A DNA stretch of 64,000 nt, taken from Hyphobacterium sp. CCMP332. Lineage in GTDB: Bacteria > Pseudomonadota > Alphaproteobacteria > Caulobacterales > Maricaulaceae. Every line of letters begins with the position of its first letter. Within the stretch, counting starts at the first letter, position 1. The notes below the pieces were generated by a model. That model saw nothing but the letters and a program-made list of their open reading frames with translations. It did no database searches and had not been told where the DNA came from. Positions 60,959 to 64,000 of this stretch are shown piece by piece. The translations under genes were made by a program, and so were the position numbers. The stretch spans positions 1,763,501 to 1,827,500 of the forward strand of contig NZ_CP058669.1 of the NCBI RefSeq assembly GCF_014323565.1, read 5' to 3'.

Positions 60959-62005
60959 ATGACTGACAAGACCAACCGGAAGGCAGAGCTTCTGTCTTCG
61001 CCTGTCGAACATATTGATATTACGGCTTTCGACGGCCGCCCCATGATCGACGCCTGGGAGAAGATGTCCTTCACCTCGCGCGATGCCGCGCGCGCCGCCC
61101 GCATCCTCGAGGCCGCCGTCGCCGATCCCGATTGCTCGGTGATTCTCACCCTCGCCGGGTCCACCTCGGCGGGCGGCTGCATGCATGTCTGGCGCGATAT
61201 GGTGCGCCACAACATGGTCGATGCCATCGTCTCGACCGGGGCTGCCATCGTCGACATGGATTTCTTCGAGGCCCTCGGCTTCAAGCATTATCAGGCGCGG
61301 GATATCCCGGACGACCGTATCCTGCGCGATCTCTATATCGACCGGATCTACGACACCTATATCGACGAGGAAGAGCTGCAGGCCTGCGATGCCGCCACGC
61401 TGGAAATCGCCAATCTGCTCGAACCCGGCCCGCGATCCTCGCGCTCCTACATCAAGGCGATGGGCAAATGGCTGGCCGATGGCAATGCCAAGAAGGAAGG
61501 CTCGCTGGTTCAGGATTGCTATGAGCACGGCGTGCCGATCTTCTGCCCGGCCTTTTCCGATTGCTCTGCCGGTTTCGGCCTCGTGAAACATCAGGTCGAG
61601 CGCATGAAGGAGAACAAGCCTTACCTCTCGATCGACAGCGTCGCCGATTTCCGCGAACTGACCGACATCAAGATCAAGGCGGGCAAGACCGGCCTCTTCA
61701 TGGTCGGCGGCGGCGTGCCGAAGAATTTCGCGCAGGACACGGTCGTCTGTGCCGAAATCCTCGGCGTCGAAGTACCGATGCACGCCTATGCGGTACAGAT
61801 CACCGTCGCCGATGTGCGCGACGGGGCCTGCTCGTCCTCCACGCTGAAAGAGGCCTGCTCCTGGGGCAAGGTCGATGTCGCGCTGGAACAGATGGTCTTC
61901 GCCGAAGCGACAACCGTCGCCCCGGTCATGGTCTCCGACGTCTATCACCGCCGCAGCTGGGAAAACCGCCCGCGCCATCGCTATGCGGATATGTTTGAGG
62001 ACTAG
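60959..62005 (+). CDS. Deoxyhypusine synthase-like protein, probable homospermidine synthase
   Basis: 348 residues. Deoxyhypusine synthase fold: NAD site TLAGSTSAGGCMHVWRD, IVSTGAAIVDMDFFEALG, CPAFSDCSAGFGL, and MVGGGVPKNFAQDT. The catalytic lysine equivalent is K304 in CSWGKVDVAL. Bacteria lack eIF5A, and DHS-like proteins in alphaproteobacteria have been shown to act as homospermidine synthases that use putrescine and NAD. The decarboxylase just upstream supplies putrescine, which supports this. Start ATG 60959 follows the preceding stop by 18 bp. Intrinsic terminator follows. Confidence 0.9.
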   Translation: MTDKTNRKAELLSSPVEHIDITAFDGRPMIDAWEKMSFTSRDAARAARILEAAVADPDCSVILTLAGSTSAGGCMHVWRDMVRHNMVDAIVSTGAAIVDMDFFEALGFKHYQARDIPDDRILRDLYIDRIYDTYIDEEELQACDAATLEIANLLEPGPRSSRSYIKAMGKWLADGNAKKEGSLVQDCYEHGVPIFCPAFSDCSAGFGLVKHQVERMKENKPYLSIDSVADFRELTDIKIKAGKTGLFMVGGGVPKNFAQDTVVCAEILGVEVPMHAYAVQITVADVRDGACSSSTLKEACSWGKVDVALEQMVFAEATTVAPVMVSDVYHRRSWENRPRHRYADMFED

Positions 62006-62035
62006 GCGGGCGGATCACATCGCCGAAATACCAAG

Positions 62036-62069
62036 CGCCCCGGTGGAAACACCGGGGCGTTTTTGTTTT
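62036..62069 (+). terminator. Intrinsic terminator of the polyamine operon
   Basis: CGCCCCGGTG and CACCGGGGCG form a perfect 10-bp stem with a GAAA tetraloop, followed by TTTTTGTTTT. A textbook terminator, 30 bp after the deoxyhypusine-synthase-like gene. Confidence 0.95.
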
Positions 62070-62411
62070 GAAAGCGCCGTCGCATTCAGGCTTTTCTGCC
62101 TGCCATATTGTTTCATTGTGTTAATACATAGTACCGCACAAATCAGAACATAGGCGTGGCCACCGGCATGCAGGAGAGCTTCAGCTGGGCAGGTGTGGCC
62201 GCAGCGGGCGTGAGTGCGGGCGTCTCGCATCGCCTCAACCGGAGCGGCTTCATCAAGGGCATCGAGCAGACAGACGCACTGGGAACGCCGGGGTTGCGGG
62301 TCTCCCGGTATGGAAGCCGCGAGAGTGCTGATTTCATGTGGCGCCCCCAGCAAACAGATTTGCCGCATTCGCAAGCCGCGAAACAGCAACCATGGCTTTG
62401 TCTCCTGTGGA
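62070..62411. other. Intergenic region with no intact gene
   Basis: Between the polyamine operon terminator and the end of the second TonB receptor. It includes the exoprotein-like relic at 62133-62300. Minus-strand frames here (for example a cysteine-rich 124-codon one ending at 62015) lack ribosome binding sites and read across the terminator, so they are not accepted. The base composition is mixed. Confidence 0.5.
62133..62300 (+). pseudogene. Possible relic of a large exoprotein/haemagglutinin-like gene
   Basis: Plus-strand translation from the stop near 62120 reads QNIGVATGMQESFSWAGVAA and then AGVSAGVSHRL. This resembles the repeated pattern (QG-x-AV-A-x-G-x-Q-x-x-FSW-x-x-VA) near the C-terminal end of large proteobacterial exoproteins and contact-dependent toxins. 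No start, signal peptide or rest of such a gene is present. Recognition is by pattern only, so confidence is low. Confidence 0.35.
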
Positions 62412-64000
62412 TTAAAACTGCCCCGACACGGTCAGCGAGACGAACATGCCGCGCTCCTGCCGAATGGTTTCAAGCTCGCTGAGTGCCGCACTTCGGTCGG
62501 GCGTAAAAAGCCGTCGCTCGCGATGAAAGTCCTGCCCGCCAATATTCTGGAATGTCAGATTGGTCCTCAGCCCTTGAATCCGGGTGGTTTCGACGAAGAC
62601 CGTCCAGGTTTCGCCATCCCGGCTAAAACTTTCTTCATCGGCATAAAAATAGGTCTGGTCCGTCGCATTCGCATAAGACGCCCCCCAGGCGAGTTGCTGC
62701 TCGACAAGGTCTTGCCGGAATTCGACAGCGAAACGGGGGGATAGCGTACCGGATATCTCGCGCTCCAGCCCGCTGACAGGATCAAGGAAACTGGATTCCC
62801 GGACTCCGACTTCGGCCTCCAGCAAGCCACCCTCAAACAAAGCGCCAAGCGGCAGGCTTCCATTGATTTCAACGCCCCAGAAACGCCCATCTCCCGCATT
62901 TCCTGCTCCGGCTGAACCCGACGGCAAAATGATCTGCTCGATCAGATCGTCTCGCCATTCGTGAAACAGCTCGGCGTTAAATGCTGCACCGCCTTCAGCA
63001 CGAATATCAATGGCCGTGGAAAGGCGTGTCGTCTGGTCAGGGCCAAGGTCAGGATTGCCGGCCAGAAGGCGATCATCCGAGGCAGACGCAGACGCGGCAA
63101 AAGCACTGAAGTCCAGCTGACCAACCGTTCGCTCCGCTCCCAGGCGAAACTGGACACCTTCGCGCGGCGCGTAGATGACGGACGCGCTGGGCTTGAGAAA
63201 GAAAAAGGATTGCGAATTCGCGGCATCGCCCGAGACAGATATTTCAGAATATTCTGCCGCCATGCCACCTTCGACCGACCACCGCGCCGAGGCCTGCCAG
63301 ATCAGATTGGCAAACGCCTCGCCGCGCAATTCTTCAATCGTGACATTCGCTGCAGGCAAGGTGACGGATGTCTGCGATCCCGGAGGACCACTCGTCAGGG
63401 ACAGCGTGCTGTCGAGGCTGTTGAAAGCGATTTCGGCGCCGAATTCCGGGCGAAATTCGACATCTCCGGTACGCGACATTGTTGCCCGTAAAACCGTCTC
63501 GAATTTGTCCTGTAGTCGAACGAACTCCGAAGCCGAGCTCACAATGCCCAACGGTCGCTCCGAGGACAGGATTTGCGTTTGGTCCAGGTCCTGAAAATAG
63601 GTGAGCGCCAGTATCTTACCCGACCACGCATCAGTTAAAGGTCTTGTCCAGTCTACGCCCAACTCACCTTCCAGGTATTCGCTGTCAAAATCGATCAGAA
63701 ACCGCTCGTCCGGATTTCCAACTGGCAGGCGGTTATCAAAGATCAAACGATGCGTATCTGGCAGAAAACCGCTATATCCGTAGCGGCCCGTAAGGGTTAA
63801 ATCACCGTCCAGCAAAGGACGGCTGGCTTCAGTCGACACAAAAGCTTCCGCCAGCACGCTGGGGCGATGCTCCAATTGGCTGAGCAGTAATTGCCCGTTT
63901 GCATTTTCGGTTGTCCGCGTACCGGTCAGGGGAAAACGCTCCCAGTAGGCATTGACATTGGTTGACGTCTGCCACCCCCCGACCGAATTCACCATCGTCA
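62412..64000 (-). CDS. TonB-dependent receptor, C-terminal barrel (5' end outside window)
   Basis: At least 527 residues of barrel; the start lies beyond position 64000. Alternating strands (LTGRYGYSGFLPDTHRLIF, FRLGAERTVGQLDFSAFAAS, LAGNPDLGPDQTTRLSTAID, VEINGSLPLG) and an aromatic C-terminus SLTVSGQF are typical of TonB-dependent receptors. The LLAGNPDL-P-T motif is characteristic of the barrel loops of this superfamily. Plug and TonB box are out of view, so the substrate cannot be inferred. It is a different receptor from the one at 53835-56417. Confidence 0.82.
   Translation of the reverse strand, partial: TMVNSVGGWQTSTNVNAYWERFPLTGTRTTENANGQLLLSQLEHRPSVLAEAFVSTEASRPLLDGDLTLTGRYGYSGFLPDTHRLIFDNRLPVGNPDERFLIDFDSEYLEGELGVDWTRPLTDAWSGKILALTYFQDLDQTQILSSERPLGIVSSASEFVRLQDKFETVLRATMSRTGDVEFRPEFGAEIAFNSLDSTLSLTSGPPGSQTSVTLPAANVTIEELRGEAFANLIWQASARWSVEGGMAAEYSEISVSGDAANSQSFFFLKPSASVIYAPREGVQFRLGAERTVGQLDFSAFAASASASDDRLLAGNPDLGPDQTTRLSTAIDIRAEGGAAFNAELFHEWRDDLIEQIILPSGSAGAGNAGDGRFWGVEINGSLPLGALFEGGLLEAEVGVRESSFLDPVSGLEREISGTLSPRFAVEFRQDLVEQQLAWGASYANATDQTYFYADEESFSRDGETWTVFVETTRIQGLRTNLTFQNIGGQDFHRERRLFTPDRSAALSELETIRQERGMFVSLTVSGQF

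Noticed and set aside
59678-61978. 766-codon minus-strand frame opposite the polyamine genes
   Set aside because: Pure shadow of two well-supported plus-strand enzymes; translation is rich in Gly/Arg/His/Asp without motifs, typical for antisense of GC-rich genes.
62015-62389. Minus-strand cysteine-rich frame of 124 codons
   Set aside because: It reads through the terminator hairpin, lacks a ribosome binding site and has no recognisable domain. A possible exoprotein relic on the opposite strand explains the region better.
62412-64000. Possible riboswitch linked to the second TonB receptor
   Set aside because: The receptor's 5' region is outside the window; the sequence at 62070-62411 is downstream of it, so no cobalamin or other riboswitch can be assessed.
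1-64000. tRNA, rRNA, CRISPR arrays, insertion sequences, prophage genes
   Set aside because: No tRNA-like cloverleaf with conserved T-arm, no regular spaced repeats, and no transposase, integrase or phage structural proteins were recognised in the window.

Overview
The window is a GC-rich, densely coded stretch of an alphaproteobacterial chromosome. The gene repertoire suggests a stalked or prosthecate, Caulobacter/Maricaulis/Hyphomonas-like organism. Pointers are a complete tad/cpa pilus locus with a tiny Flp pilin, a type II secretion (T2SS) operon beside a large surface lipoprotein and phosphate genes (an arrangement known from Caulobacter crescentus elpS), AMP nucleosidase, class Ia ribonucleotide reductase, bifunctional PutA, and an ornithine decarboxylase plus deoxyhypusine-synthase-like pair. 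The genus is inferred from gene content only. No tRNA, rRNA, CRISPR array, insertion sequence or prophage was seen.

Layout. 1-12 kb holds housekeeping and envelope genes: the start of dnaX with the SRP RNA gene beside it, a von Willebrand factor A protein, an L,D-transpeptidase/M15 pair, a broken lipid-kinase/phosphoesterase chimera, nudC, a small outer membrane barrel, a membrane-anchored cytochrome c, an NlpC/P60 hydrolase and an M17 aminopeptidase. 10.9-23.1 kb is the tad locus: tadD, then a long minus-strand run cpaA-cpaB-cpaC-cpaD-cpaE-cpaF-tadB-tadC, the Flp pilin gene, and on the plus strand a secretin N-domain protein and two TadE-like pseudopilins. 23.1-36.8 kb is metabolism: pabC-pabB-phosphatase, amn, nrdB and nrdA with NrdR-box-like sites, putA, a glycosyltransferase and a membrane protein.

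37-59.3 kb reads as one phosphate-scavenging and secretion island: pstS, an OprO/OprP-type porin, a fused PhnD-PhnE binding-protein/permease, phnC, a small exported protein of unknown function, gspN-M-L-K-J-I-H-G-F-E-D-C, a TonB-dependent receptor, and a 931-residue lipoprotein built from a tandem duplication after a 14-glycine linker. Candidate PhoB boxes precede phnC, the lipoprotein and gspC, and more weakly the porin, which ties the parts together.

59.7-62.0 kb is a polyamine operon: a lysine/ornithine-type decarboxylase followed by a deoxyhypusine-synthase-like enzyme that in bacteria is probably a homospermidine synthase. It ends in a clear intrinsic terminator. The last segment has a short relic resembling a large exoprotein and the C-terminal barrel of a second TonB-dependent receptor that runs off the window.

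The observations most worth following are the PhnD-PhnE fusion, the PhoB-box-linked T2SS/lipoprotein/receptor island, the duplicated lipoprotein, the polyamine pair with an odd TTG start, and the deletion chimera at 4.9-5.9 kb.
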